Shown: positions 34,328 through 42,819 of the stretch, piece by piece
Numbering within the stretch: the first letter of the stretch is position 1
Layout: the number at the start of each line of letters is the position of its first letter
NCBI GenBank assembly: GCA_022710585.1
Contig: JAKLGV010000021.1
Coordinates: 1 to 52,815 of the forward strand
From: Deltaproteobacteria bacterium
Lineage (GTDB): Bacteria > Desulfobacterota > Syntrophia > Syntrophales > Smithellaceae
Length of the DNA stretch: 52,815 nucleotides
Direction: 5' to 3'
Notes under the pieces: model-generated
The model's input: the letters and a program-made list of their open reading frames with translations, nothing else
Told to the model about the DNA's origin: nothing
The model's database searches: none
Program-made: the position numbers and the translations under genes

Positions 34328-35473
34328 ATGGACTATTATTTTGAACAGGGGCCGATTCGCCCGCCCAGCGAGGCGACAAGCCTGTTGCTTCGCGTGACTA
34401 GAAATTGTCCCTGGAACAAATGCGCGTTCTGCCACACCTATCAGGGAACCAAATTTGAGCTCAGGAATGTCGACGAAGTCAAAAAAGATATTCAGGCGAT
34501 GAAGGAGATTGCTGATGAAGTCGTCGGTCTTTCCTGGAAACTGGGCGAGGGAGGGCAGGTCAATCGAAACGTATTAAGACACATTTACAATAGTAACGAT
34601 TATCATAATGATTATACCTACTCTGTGGCGGCGTGGCTTTACTTCGGTGGGGAAAGTGTTTTTTTGCAGGATGCCAATTCGCTCATTATCAAGACCGAGC
34701 AGCTCACCGCGATTCTTGATTTTTTGAAGGAGCAGTTTCCCGGAATAAAACGGATCACCTCTTACTGCCGTTCGCATACGGCGGCGAGGAAAACCGTCGA
34801 TGAATTTAAACAGCTGAGAGATTCCGGTCTTTCCCGAATCCATATCGGGATGGAAAGCGGCAGCGATGACGTTTTATCGTTGATTCACAAAGGCGTGACC
34901 GCCGCGGATCATATCAAGGCCGGATTAAACATCCGCGAGGCCGGTATAGAGCTCAGTGAATATGTGATGCCCGGGCTGGGCGGAAAACAATTCACGCGCG
35001 AACACGCGTTGGAAACGGCGAAAGTGATCAATGCCATTAATCCTGATTTTGTCCGTCTGCGCACGCTGCATGTCGTGCCGGGCACCGGTCTGGATGAACT
35101 GGTGAAGCAGGGAGCATTCCAGCCGCTCGGGGATGAAGATATTCTCAGAGAAATTCATTTATTCATCGAGCATCTTGAGGTTCGGGGAACCTATTTGGCC
35201 AGTGATCATATTTTAAATTTGCTGGAAGAGCTGGAAGGAAAATTTCCTGAAGATAAAAATAAAATTTTATCACGCATCAAAAAATATTTTGAGCTTCCCG
35301 ACATAGATAGGCAGATTTTCCGACTGGGACGACGCACCGGCGCTTACCGAAAGCTCGATGATCTGGAGGATCGGGAGACTTATTTTCGATTGAAATCGGT
35401 CATCGATCAATATAGCGCCAGGGGCGGGAACCTGGAAGAAGATATTATTAAAACAATGAATCAATACATATAA
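34328..35473 (+). CDS. Radical SAM protein, HemN/COG1032-like
   Basis: A 381-residue radical SAM protein. The cluster motif is TRNCPWNKCAFC, i.e. CX4CX2C near residues 27-35 rather than CX3CX2C, a form seen in one COG1032 branch. It has GMESGSDDVLSLIHKGVT typical of these proteins, and a C-terminal ~90-residue helical part. Substrate unknown. The start follows AAAGGACTCGTT. It is the last gene before a 359-bp gap with a promoter for the thiolase. Confidence 0.85.
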   Translation: MDYYFEQGPIRPPSEATSLLLRVTRNCPWNKCAFCHTYQGTKFELRNVDEVKKDIQAMKEIADEVVGLSWKLGEGGQVNRNVLRHIYNSNDYHNDYTYSVAAWLYFGGESVFLQDANSLIIKTEQLTAILDFLKEQFPGIKRITSYCRSHTAARKTVDEFKQLRDSGLSRIHIGMESGSDDVLSLIHKGVTAADHIKAGLNIREAGIELSEYVMPGLGGKQFTREHALETAKVINAINPDFVRLRTLHVVPGTGLDELVKQGAFQPLGDEDILREIHLFIEHLEVRGTYLASDHILNLLEELEGKFPEDKNKILSRIKKYFELPDIDRQIFRLGRRTGAYRKLDDLEDRETYFRLKSVIDQYSARGGNLEEDIIKTMNQYI

Positions 35474-35548
35474 ATAATTATTTTATATGTGAAAATTCTG
35501 TCATGCCGCTTTTAAATTTTTTTATTTTACCGGTTGGAAAATAATCTA

Positions 35549-35577
35549 TTGACACGTAAATTCTTTCTGCTTATACT
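35549..35577 (+). promoter_or_regulatory. Sigma-70 type promoter for the thiolase gene
   Basis: TTGACA (35549-35554), 17-bp spacer, TATACT (35572-35577): a near-consensus promoter. It predicts a ~250-nt untranslated leader before the thiolase start at 35833. The remainder of the 35474-35832 gap is AT-rich upstream of the promoter, and I see no gene, only the leader. Confidence 0.8.
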
Positions 35578-35832
35578 CCCGCCGTCAAAAAGCAATCATT
35601 TATCAGATATCCGATACCGGCGGTTTGCAATCTATCTGCTGCTGATCTTGGACAAATTATGAGAAGCTTTAACCGGCTTTAATATTTTGCCGACATTCTA
35701 TGCGGAAGAGCAAATCCCGATTCCTCGCCAGAGGATATGAAAAATACCGTCAGGATTATCGGATGGCCTGATCAATGAAAGCTCCATTTTGATGAGAAAA
35801 GAAAAAACAATAATTTAAGAGGAGGCTATACA

Positions 35833-37005
35833 ATGCGCGAATGTGTCATTATTGATGGTGTCAGGTCGCCTAATTCCAGGGCGCACAATGAAAAAGGTTG
35901 GTTCAGAGCTCTCCGGCCGGATGAGGTTTTGACAAAAGTTTATGACGGATTATTTGCCCGCAACCCCAAAGTAAAACCCGAAGATATCGAGTCCGTATTT
36001 GTCGGTTGCGCCAACATTACCGGCATGCAGAACGATATCGGACGTCTGTCCTGGCTAGCCGGTGGTTTTCCGGAATCCGTTCCCACCAACACGTTGACCA
36101 TGCAGTGTCCTTCGGGGATGGCAGCCATCCAGCATGCCGCCCGCGCCATTATGTGCGGCGAAGGCGACACCTACATTGCTTCAGGTATTGAAGACATGCA
36201 GAAAGTTTTCATGGCCATGCATATGGATTTCGCGCCGCGCTTGGCCCAGCGTTACAACATTCTTGATCTGCCCATGGGGAATACCGCAGAAAAGGTCGCG
36301 GAAGTCTATAAAGTCAACCGCACAGACATGGAAAACATGGCTTTCTGGAGCAATAAAAAAGCCGATGCCGCCACCAAGGCAGGAAAATTCAAGAGTGAGA
36401 TCATCCCGATGGAAGGTCTGAAAGACGACGGCACGCCCTTCATGGTGGACACCGACCAGTGGATCCGTGGCGACGTTTCGATGGAGTCGATGGCAACCAT
36501 GAAAACTCCTTTCAAGCCGGATGGAGTTGTCACAGCGGCAACTTCTTCACCCCTGACGATCGGCGCGGCCGCTATGCTTTTGATGGAACGCTCCAAAGCT
36601 GATAAGCTGGGACTTTCTTACAGCATTAAATATGAAGCCGGCGCTTTAGCTGGTTGCGATCCCACCGTGATGGGTATCGGTCCTATTCCCGCTGTCCAGA
36701 GACTTCTGGCGCGTACAGGCAAGAAAGTCAGCGATATCGCGGTTTGGGAATTCAATGAAGCTTTCGCGAGCCAGTCGTTGGCCTGCGTAAGAGAATTGGG
36801 AATTGCCCAGAACGCTCCTTTCGACAACGTCAATATCTGGGGCGGCGCTCTGGCCCTCGGTCATCCGTTGGGAGAAAGCGGATGCCGCATCCTGGTGACC
36901 CTGCACAGCATCATGAAGAATGAGCTGAAAGATGCCAAGTACGGCGTGGCTACCCTTTGCGGCGCTTTTGGTAATGCCGGCGCCACCATGTTGAGCAGAG
37001 TGTAA
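35833..37005 (+). CDS. Acetyl-CoA C-acyltransferase (thiolase)
   Basis: A 390-residue thiolase. Nucleophile Cys is in TMQCPSGMAAIQHA near residue 89; NEAFASQSLA, GGALALGHPLGESGCR (His) and ATLCGAFGNAGAT (second Cys) follow. It either splits 3-ketoacyl-CoA in beta-oxidation or condenses acetyl-CoA. The last motif CGAF departs from the common CIGGG, typical of divergent anaerobe thiolases. A syntrophic fatty or aromatic acid degrader would use this with the acyl-CoA dehydrogenase at 39.6 kb. The start follows AGAGGAGGCTATACA. Confidence 0.92.
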   Translation: MRECVIIDGVRSPNSRAHNEKGWFRALRPDEVLTKVYDGLFARNPKVKPEDIESVFVGCANITGMQNDIGRLSWLAGGFPESVPTNTLTMQCPSGMAAIQHAARAIMCGEGDTYIASGIEDMQKVFMAMHMDFAPRLAQRYNILDLPMGNTAEKVAEVYKVNRTDMENMAFWSNKKADAATKAGKFKSEIIPMEGLKDDGTPFMVDTDQWIRGDVSMESMATMKTPFKPDGVVTAATSSPLTIGAAAMLLMERSKADKLGLSYSIKYEAGALAGCDPTVMGIGPIPAVQRLLARTGKKVSDIAVWEFNEAFASQSLACVRELGIAQNAPFDNVNIWGGALALGHPLGESGCRILVTLHSIMKNELKDAKYGVATLCGAFGNAGATMLSRV

Positions 37006-37030
37006 TAGCTATTGATCACGTTTAAATTAA

Positions 37031-37064
37031 AAAGGGAGCTTTTCATTATTGAAGAGCTCCCTTT
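37031..37064. terminator. Bidirectional intrinsic terminator
   Basis: AAAGGGAGCT (37031-37040) and AGCTCCCTTT (37055-37064) form a perfect 10-bp stem with a 14-nt loop. It lies 25 bp after the thiolase stop and 40 bp after the end of the minus-strand hydrolase gene, so it can terminate both convergent transcripts. Confidence 0.8.
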
Positions 37065-37103
37065 CATTTCTGAATTAATAATTGAATCTTTTGGATGATG
37101 ATT

Positions 37104-38042
37104 TTACAGCTTGCCTGAAAGAAACAAATCAACATCCCGTGCCGTTTCATCCGGCATTTCTTCCATCGGAGTGTGTCCGGCGCCTTCGTATTGAATGAAT
37201 TTCGCCATCGGAAGCTCCTTTTTCCAGTTTTCAAAATACTTGAACGGAATCCATTGATCTTTGGTGCCCCACATCACCAGCGTTGGCGGCTTCAGGTCTT
37301 TGATCCCTGCGGCGAGATTTTTATCTTTGCTCTGTTTTCTAAACTCTGTAAAGACATCGACAGCCCCGCCTTTATTGCCTTCTCTCATCATCAGATCGAA
37401 ATAGCGGTCTTTGAGTTCAGGAGTCACTTTGGATTTGTCTCCGAAGACCTGATTCACGGACATATCAATCATCCATCGCGGCATGATGTATCGGGCGAAG
37501 GGTCGGATAACGGGATTGCTGGCCAGACTGATGATGCCGGGCATATCCTGAGGAAAACCGACAGAGTCAATCAGGATGAGTTTTTCCACTTTTTCAGGGT
37601 ACTGCAAAGCATATTTCCAAGCAATATATCCGCCCAGAGAATTGCCGGCTATGAAAAACCTGTCCAGTTTCTTTTCCTCAACGATTTGATCGAATAGATG
37701 GACGGCCTTATCGATGTTGTAGTAGGACTTGTCGGAAGCAGGTCCGGTCAGGCCGAATCCCGGGATATCCAGACGGATGATGCGATAATGGTCTTTCAGA
37801 CGGGCAACCCATCCATCCCACGTATGCAGCGAAGCGCAGACGCCATGCAGCAGAATGAGCACCGGCCCCTGACCCTCGTCCTTGTAATGAATATTCATGT
37901 CGTCAATCTGGATGATTTTTGATTGTTGATCGGCATACTTCATCTTTAATCTTTCCATGGGAATGGTTGTCATTCCCAGATGCGTGCATCCCATGGTGGC
38001 GGTGATCATAAAGGCTAACAAAAACAGAATGATCTTTTTCAT
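37104..38042 (-). CDS. Alpha/beta hydrolase lipoprotein
   Basis: A 312-residue hydrolase. N-terminal signal ends in lipobox TMGC near residue 18. Then LLHGVCASLHTWDGW (oxyanion hole HG), nucleophile GNSLGGYIA near residue 133, an acidic residue in VMWGTKDQWIP and the catalytic His in YEGAGHTPMEE. It is an esterase or lipase-type enzyme exported and lipid-anchored. ATG at 38042 is preferred; ATG 38051 would sit too close to AAAGAGAG. Confidence 0.88.
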   Translation of the reverse strand: MKKIILFLLAFMITATMGCTHLGMTTIPMERLKMKYADQQSKIIQIDDMNIHYKDEGQGPVLILLHGVCASLHTWDGWVARLKDHYRIIRLDIPGFGLTGPASDKSYYNIDKAVHLFDQIVEEKKLDRFFIAGNSLGGYIAWKYALQYPEKVEKLILIDSVGFPQDMPGIISLASNPVIRPFARYIMPRWMIDMSVNQVFGDKSKVTPELKDRYFDLMMREGNKGGAVDVFTEFRKQSKDKNLAAGIKDLKPPTLVMWGTKDQWIPFKYFENWKKELPMAKFIQYEGAGHTPMEEMPDETARDVDLFLSGKL

Positions 38043-38211
38043 ATCCAACATGCTCTCTTTAAGTTATTTTTTTAAATTCATTGCGATGTGATTTTGATGC
38101 GGGACTATAGACATTTAAATAGTCTCTGTCAATGAAATATTCATTTTGAACCGGGGATGGTATTGCCGGGAGAAATTGAGGATCCTCCGGATAAATAATT
38201 TCAAAAATATA

Positions 38212-38240
38212 TTGTCAAAACGAATGTCATGATTTATATT
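38212..38240 (+). promoter_or_regulatory. Sigma-70 type promoter for the paralogous helical-protein pair
   Basis: TTGTCA (38212-38217), 17-bp spacer, TATATT (38235-38240), 45 bp upstream of the start at 38285. Near consensus at both hexamers. Confidence 0.7.
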
Positions 38241-38284
38241 AAAGTCAAGCATCCCAACTAAATATTTTGGAAAGGAGAACAGGT

Positions 38285-38737
38285 ATGAAGACATATGCCA
38301 TTAAGTATCTGGAACTGGCGGAAAAGCATGCGGAAAAAATTGCGGCACGATGGACCAAGGATGTTAAAAGCAACGCGAAAACTCCCTCCTATAAAAATCT
38401 GAAAGACGAAGACCTCCATTATCAATGTGTCCGGTTCTATCAGAATTTCAGCAAGATGTTTCTGGATGAAAAAATAACGGATGAGGTGTTGAGATATTTT
38501 CGCAGCTACGCTCAGGACAGCTACAGGATGGGTATTCCGGCTAAAGAGACTATTTACGCTCTGATCCTGATGCGCAGGCATATCTGGCTGTACGCTGAAT
38601 TTCAGGCCATCTTCACCTCCAGTATTGATCAGATGCAGGCCCTTGATACCCTCGGAAGAACGATCCTTCTGTTTGACTACGCCGCCTATGAGGTCACCAA
38701 GGAATATCAGGAACTGATGAAACAGGGGAAAAAATAG
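38285..38737 (+). CDS. Helical sensor-like protein, first of a tandem paralogous pair (RsbRD_N-like)
   Basis: A 150-residue all-helical protein. It shares with the next gene the pattern AEKIAARW near residues 17-24, SYKNL, a FYQNF segment, YFRSYA, MGIP..E.IYALILMRRHIWLYAEFQAIF (about 83-110) and DYAAYEVTKEY. The conserved Met-Arg-Arg-His block may bind a ligand. It resembles the N-terminal globin-like sensor region of RsbRD proteins of stressosomes, standing alone without an STAS domain. AAAGGAGAACAGGT supports the ATG at 38285. Confidence 0.7.
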   Translation: MKTYAIKYLELAEKHAEKIAARWTKDVKSNAKTPSYKNLKDEDLHYQCVRFYQNFSKMFLDEKITDEVLRYFRSYAQDSYRMGIPAKETIYALILMRRHIWLYAEFQAIFTSSIDQMQALDTLGRTILLFDYAAYEVTKEYQELMKQGKK

Positions 38738-38798
38738 ATTATTGGAATAGTTAATATTGGAATGCCGGACTTAATCTCAGAGAAAGGAGAAGATTCTT

Positions 38799-39236
38799 AT
38801 GGTAGACTCGATTAAATTGCTTGACGTGACCGAACAAAACGCTGAGGAAATTGCCGCCTCCTGGGCGGACGATGTCCAGAAAAATAAGAGGACAACGCAT
38901 TATCAGAATATCAAGAAAGAAAAGCTGGTGGTGTACGCGATTGATTTTTACAAAAATTTAAGAAAATTGCTGGTTCCTGAGGACCGCGTTGAATTTACCC
39001 AGGAATATTTTAAAAAATACGCTAAAAAATGTCATGAAATCGGGCTGCCTTTGCAGGAATCGATTTATGGGCTTATTTTAATGAGACGCCATATGTGGCT
39101 CTATGCCGATTTTCAGGCGATCTTTGTTGATGCCCTGGAACACAATCAGGCGATCGACAGCATCATGCGCATTATGCTGATGATGGACTACGCCGTTTAC
39201 GAAATTACGCAGTACTATCTGGAAACGGCGAAGTAG
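38799..39236 (+). CDS. Helical sensor-like protein, second of a tandem paralogous pair
   Basis: A 145-residue paralogue of 38285-38737, sharing AEEIAASW, YQNI, FYKNL, YFKKYA, IGLP..ESIYGLILMRRHMWLYADFQAIF and DYAVYEITQYY at the same spacing. AAAGGAGAAGATTCTT precedes the start; it lies 61 bp after the first copy and 50 bp before a strong terminator, so the pair is one transcription unit. Function is unknown; paired paralogues suggest a heterodimer. Confidence 0.7.
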   Translation: MVDSIKLLDVTEQNAEEIAASWADDVQKNKRTTHYQNIKKEKLVVYAIDFYKNLRKLLVPEDRVEFTQEYFKKYAKKCHEIGLPLQESIYGLILMRRHMWLYADFQAIFVDALEHNQAIDSIMRIMLMMDYAVYEITQYYLETAK

Positions 39237-39267
39237 TAAAAAATAATAACAGCAAAATCATCATAAA

Positions 39268-39306
39268 AATCCCCGGATTCATCATTATAATCCGGGGATT
39301 TTTTTT
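39268..39306 (+). terminator. Intrinsic terminator of the paralogous pair
   Basis: AATCCCCGGATT (39268-39279) and AATCCGGGGATT (39289-39300) make a perfect 12-bp stem with a 9-nt loop, followed by eight T to 39306. Strong rho-independent terminator on the plus strand. Confidence 0.9.
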
Positions 39307-39432
39307 ATTTTCGGCACGTTTTTTCTGTCCCCGTTCATGCCGCCTTAAATATCATAAGTATTTAATAATACTAGATATTATAAAATGATCATAAAAATCG
39401 GTAAATAAAATACTCAAATTCTATTTAATATG

Positions 39433-39461
39433 TTGACAGAGTAAATTTTGGGATGTATAAG
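39433..39461 (+). promoter_or_regulatory. Sigma-70 type promoter for acyl-CoA dehydrogenase
   Basis: TTGACA (39433-39438), 17-bp spacer, TATAAG (39456-39461). It implies transcription from about 39468 and a ~160-nt leader before the ATG at 39629. A perfect hairpin TCGCTCA-GTT-TGAGCGA occurs in the leader at 39573-39589. Confidence 0.8.
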
Positions 39462-39628
39462 ACTGCAAAATGACTTTCAGTCAAGAAGGTTCATGGCAAA
39501 ATACTGCATTAAGATTAATCTCAATTTTTTCTGGAAACGCAGTAGAAAATTTTAAGAAAAGTGTAAGAGTGGTCGCTCAGTTTGAGCGAGCAAAAAAATA
39601 TCATAAACTAAAGTTTAAGGAGGATTAT

Positions 39629-41470
39629 ATGGCGAGTTTGTGGATTGATGTAAGGGATATTAAATTCCAGTTGTTTGAAGTTTTAAAGATTGATGAAACA
39701 TTACTGGGCAAGGGCCGTTATACGGATTATGATGCTGATACATGCAAAATGGTTATTGACCAGGCCGCAAAATTTGCGGAAGTGGAGCTTGCTCCCACTT
39801 ATCCTGATGAGGTTCATCGTAAACCGGTCGAAGCAACATTCGACAAAGGCAAAGTAACGACACCAGAATCTTACAAAAGACTTTGGAAACTTTATTGTGA
39901 ATCCGGTTACATGGCCACAGCTGATCAGCCCGAAGTCGGCGGTCAGGGATTCCCCGCCGTTATCGCTGCTGCCTGCGCAAATATGTTCTTGGCCTGCAAT
40001 CAGGCGTTCATCATGTATCCCGGTCTTTCCCACGGTGCGGCAAGACTGATGGAGGATTTCTTCAAACATCCGTTGCGCGACATCCTTCTGGAAAAAATGT
40101 ACACCGGTGAATGGGCGGGTACGATGTGTCTGACTGAGCCGAGCGCCGGTTCCGACGTCGGTCTTTTGAAGACAACCGCCAAGAAGAATGCTGACGGCAC
40201 CTATTCCATCGTAGGCACCAAGAGCTTCATCTCCGCCGGCGATCATGATCTGACCCCGAACATTATTCACCCTGTTCTGGCCAGAATCGAAGGTGATCCT
40301 GCTGGAACCAAGGGCATTTCCATTTTCATGGTTCCCAAATACAGATTCAACGAGAAGGGTGAAATTGGAGAATTCAACGATGTTCAGTGCGGCAACATCG
40401 AGAGCAAGATGGGTATTCACGGCAACGCCACCTGTACACTGAACTTCGGCACGGACAACAAGTGCATCGGTTATCTGATGGGTGAAGAGCGTGAAGGTAT
40501 GCCGATCATGTTCCACATGATGAATGAAGAGCGTCAGGGCGTCGGCATGATGGGCGCGTCTCTTGCGGGTGCGGCTTATCTCCATGCCCTTGATTACGCC
40601 AAACAGAGAATTCAGGGCGCGAACGTCATCGAAATGGCTATGAAGGTTGAAAACCCCAAACCCATTACGATCATTGGTCATCCGGACGTCCGCAGAATGC
40701 TGCTCAAACAGAAAGCCATTGCAGAAGGCTGCCGTCTGCTTTGCTTCTTCTGTTACTTCTGCATGGATAATGAATTCAACGCCATGATCGACAAGAATGA
40801 AGAACAGCAGGCCTACTGGCATGGTTTCATCGAACTGCTCACACCAATCGTTAAAGCATACAGTACCGATATGGGTATGGAAGCCTGCCAGCTGGCCGTA
40901 CAGACCTATGGCGGTTATGGTTTCTGCCGCGAGTATCCGGTTGAGCAGATGATGAGAGATCAGAAGATCAATCAGATCTACGAAGGAACAAATGGTATTC
41001 AGGCTCTTGACCTGCTGGGTCGGAAGCTCGGTATGAAGAAAGGCCTCTATTTCATGAATCTGATGGCGATGATCAATGAAACCATTGCAGAAGGCAAAAA
41101 GATTGACGCTTTGAAGAAAGAAGCAGAAACCGTCGAAAAAGCTTTGAATGCATGCGCAGAAACATCGATGGCTTTCGCCAAGATGATCAAAGTCACACCT
41201 TATGTTCCTCTGATTGGCGCTTGCGATTTCCTGGCCTGTATGGGTGATGTCATTGTCGGCTGGCTGCAGCTTAAGCAAGCTCTGGTCGCTGTTCCGAAGT
41301 TCTTTGCTGCGGAAACCGGTGAACAGGACAAAGCCTTCTATCGCGGTAAGATTGAAGCAGCCAGATTCTTTATCGGTCGCATTACCGACCTGGTTCCGGC
41401 CAAACTGGAGAACCTGAAGAAGGATGAACAGAGTTGTATGAATATTCCTGAAGAATCATTTGCTGTCTAA
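39629..41470 (+). CDS. Acyl-CoA dehydrogenase, long (~613 aa) type
   Basis: A 613-residue acyl-CoA dehydrogenase with TEPSAGSDVG (flavin contact), middle beta-domain, YGGYGFCREYPVEQ, and QIYEGTNGIQALDLLGRKL containing the catalytic-base-region Glu. It has an extra C-terminal domain (about 480-613), as in the long AcdA/FadE5-like enzymes. It oxidises acyl-CoA to enoyl-CoA in the cytoplasm with electrons to ETF. The ATG at 39629 follows TTTAAGGAGGATTAT. The in-frame extension to 39470 lies in the leader and lacks a ribosome site. Well-tuned codons and a strong promoter suggest high expression. Confidence 0.93.
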   Translation: MASLWIDVRDIKFQLFEVLKIDETLLGKGRYTDYDADTCKMVIDQAAKFAEVELAPTYPDEVHRKPVEATFDKGKVTTPESYKRLWKLYCESGYMATADQPEVGGQGFPAVIAAACANMFLACNQAFIMYPGLSHGAARLMEDFFKHPLRDILLEKMYTGEWAGTMCLTEPSAGSDVGLLKTTAKKNADGTYSIVGTKSFISAGDHDLTPNIIHPVLARIEGDPAGTKGISIFMVPKYRFNEKGEIGEFNDVQCGNIESKMGIHGNATCTLNFGTDNKCIGYLMGEEREGMPIMFHMMNEERQGVGMMGASLAGAAYLHALDYAKQRIQGANVIEMAMKVENPKPITIIGHPDVRRMLLKQKAIAEGCRLLCFFCYFCMDNEFNAMIDKNEEQQAYWHGFIELLTPIVKAYSTDMGMEACQLAVQTYGGYGFCREYPVEQMMRDQKINQIYEGTNGIQALDLLGRKLGMKKGLYFMNLMAMINETIAEGKKIDALKKEAETVEKALNACAETSMAFAKMIKVTPYVPLIGACDFLACMGDVIVGWLQLKQALVAVPKFFAAETGEQDKAFYRGKIEAARFFIGRITDLVPAKLENLKKDEQSCMNIPEESFAV

Positions 41471-41500
41471 ACAATGTTTCTTTAGAAACTGACTTTACGG

Positions 41501-41532
41501 GCGGGGAGGTCTTAAAACCTCCCCGCTTTTTT
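41501..41532 (+). terminator. Intrinsic terminator after acyl-CoA dehydrogenase
   Basis: GCGGGGAGGT (41501-41510) and ACCTCCCCGC (41517-41526) form a perfect 10-bp stem with a 6-nt loop followed by six T. Strong rho-independent terminator 31 bp after the gene. Confidence 0.92.
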
Positions 41533-41574
41533 GTTTCTTACGGCGATCAGCTTCCTTGACCTCTCGCCCGATTT

Positions 41575-42090
41575 ATGCCAAAAGAGGGCATGACCAGACG
41601 AAAATCGCAAAAGCAGTTACAATCGATTGGCGATGTATTATTGCCGATTTTAAAGAAAAGAGGGATGGCCTCGAAAATTGAGGAAAGCGCCATTCGCAAA
41701 CTATGGCTGAAAGCTGTTGGTCCTCAAATCGCCGCTCAAACCCAACCTGATTCGCTGAGAAACGGAACATTATTCGTCAAGACGGTTTCCTCAGTCTGGG
41801 TGCAGCAGCTGCATTTCATGAGGGAAGAAATTCTCAATCAATTAAATAAACTGTCGGGGAAAAAACTGATCAAAGAAATCCGTTTTGTCGTTGGCCATTC
41901 ACCGGTCACGGAAAAGGCCGGGGAGCAGGTGGAGGTGGCCAGGAAAATGGTTTTGAAAAAAAGAGACAGGGATATGATCGCCGAATGCACCAATGCTCTG
42001 GCGGATCAGGAATTGGCCGATGTCTTAAAGCGCATTATGCAGTTGGAAATCAGCCGCCGCCGTCAGCGGGAAAATGAGAAAGCTCATTGA
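41575..42090 (+). CDS. DciA-like / DUF721 protein
   Basis: A 171-residue protein with the DUF721 core (about residues 20-110): GDVLLPILKKRGM, LWLKAVGPQIAAQTQPDSLRNGTLFVKTVSSVWVQQL. DciA-type proteins load the replicative helicase DnaB in bacteria without DnaC; DUF721 is the broader family. The C-terminal part after 115 is charged. The start is either 41575 or the ATG at 41590, which has AAGAGGG just upstream. It overlaps the 3' end of the convergent TrmN6-like gene by 41 bp. Confidence 0.8.
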   Translation: MPKEGMTRRKSQKQLQSIGDVLLPILKKRGMASKIEESAIRKLWLKAVGPQIAAQTQPDSLRNGTLFVKTVSSVWVQQLHFMREEILNQLNKLSGKKLIKEIRFVVGHSPVTEKAGEQVEVARKMVLKKRDRDMIAECTNALADQELADVLKRIMQLEISRRRQRENEKAH

Positions 42091-42799
42091 AGATATCGTT
42101 CATGGCTGTTGAGTATTTTCTGTTCCGGTCATAAATAATCAACGAGGGCTCGAGCTTCAGCTCTTCCCGGGAGCCTTTTTTTCCTTCCACTAACGCAAAC
42201 TCGGCGTCCGAAGACGTATCGGAAAAAACAAGTTTCATCCTTTTCGGTTCAATGCCGTTTTCCCGAAACAGACACATCAGTTCGACCAGGCGCTTTGCCG
42301 GATAAATCGTGAAAACCGTTCCCGCGGGCTTGAGCAGATATTTCGCGGCCTGCAAAAAATCTTTCAGAGAGCCTTTGATTTCATGGCGGGCAATCGCTTT
42401 CTCTTCCAGGGGATTCGTCCGGCCGGAATTTAATTTTCGATAGGGAGGATTGAAAATGACGGAGTTAAAGGAGCGTTCCACAAAAATATTCTTCACGTTT
42501 TGCGCGCTGCCGTGAATGATGTCCACGCGGTTTTCCAGATGATTGATCTGAACGTTTTTACTGGCCAGTGCGGCGAGATCTTCCTGAATTTCCAGACCGA
42601 CGCCACCGGCTCCCGGGAAACGTTTGGCCGCAATCAGCAGAATCACACCGCTGCCGCAGCCGATATCCATAAACTTCGCGCGCTTTTTTAGAGAAGCGAA
42701 ATGGGCGATCAGAATGGAATCGATGGAAAAGCGGTACCCTTTCTTCTTCTGGAAAAATCTCAGGCCGCCGTTCAGAATTTCATCGAGCGTTTCTTCCAT
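42050..42799 (-). CDS. TrmN6/YfiC-like tRNA1(Val) adenine-N6 methyltransferase
   Basis: A 249-residue SAM methyltransferase: QKKKGYRFSIDSILIAHF near residues 18-35, motif I DIGCGSGVILLIAA, and the N6-adenine motif IFNPPYRK near residue 117. TrmN6 methylates A37 of tRNA1(Val). I start at the ATG at 42799; a TTG at 42823 would add eight residues and overlap the DUF1015 stop. It is the downstream partner of the DUF1015 gene. Confidence 0.82.
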   Translation of the reverse strand: MEETLDEILNGGLRFFQKKKGYRFSIDSILIAHFASLKKRAKFMDIGCGSGVILLIAAKRFPGAGGVGLEIQEDLAALASKNVQINHLENRVDIIHGSAQNVKNIFVERSFNSVIFNPPYRKLNSGRTNPLEEKAIARHEIKGSLKDFLQAAKYLLKPAGTVFTIYPAKRLVELMCLFRENGIEPKRMKLVFSDTSSDAEFALVEGKKGSREELKLEPSLIIYDRNRKYSTAMNDIFNELSHFPADGGG

Positions 42800-42819
42800 T
42801 TTTAGATCATCAAAAGCCT

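Noticed and set aside
39470..39628. 53-codon N-terminal extension of the acyl-CoA dehydrogenase
   Set aside because: The sequence after 39629 starts like the family, and TTTAAGGAGGATTAT before it decides the start; the extension is leader RNA.
39701..41278. 525-codon frame on the minus strand under the acyl-CoA dehydrogenase
   Set aside because: It is an antisense shadow: the plus-strand frame has family motifs, promoter, ribosome site and terminator, while the minus frame has none and its protein is His/Phe-rich as expected from codon bias.
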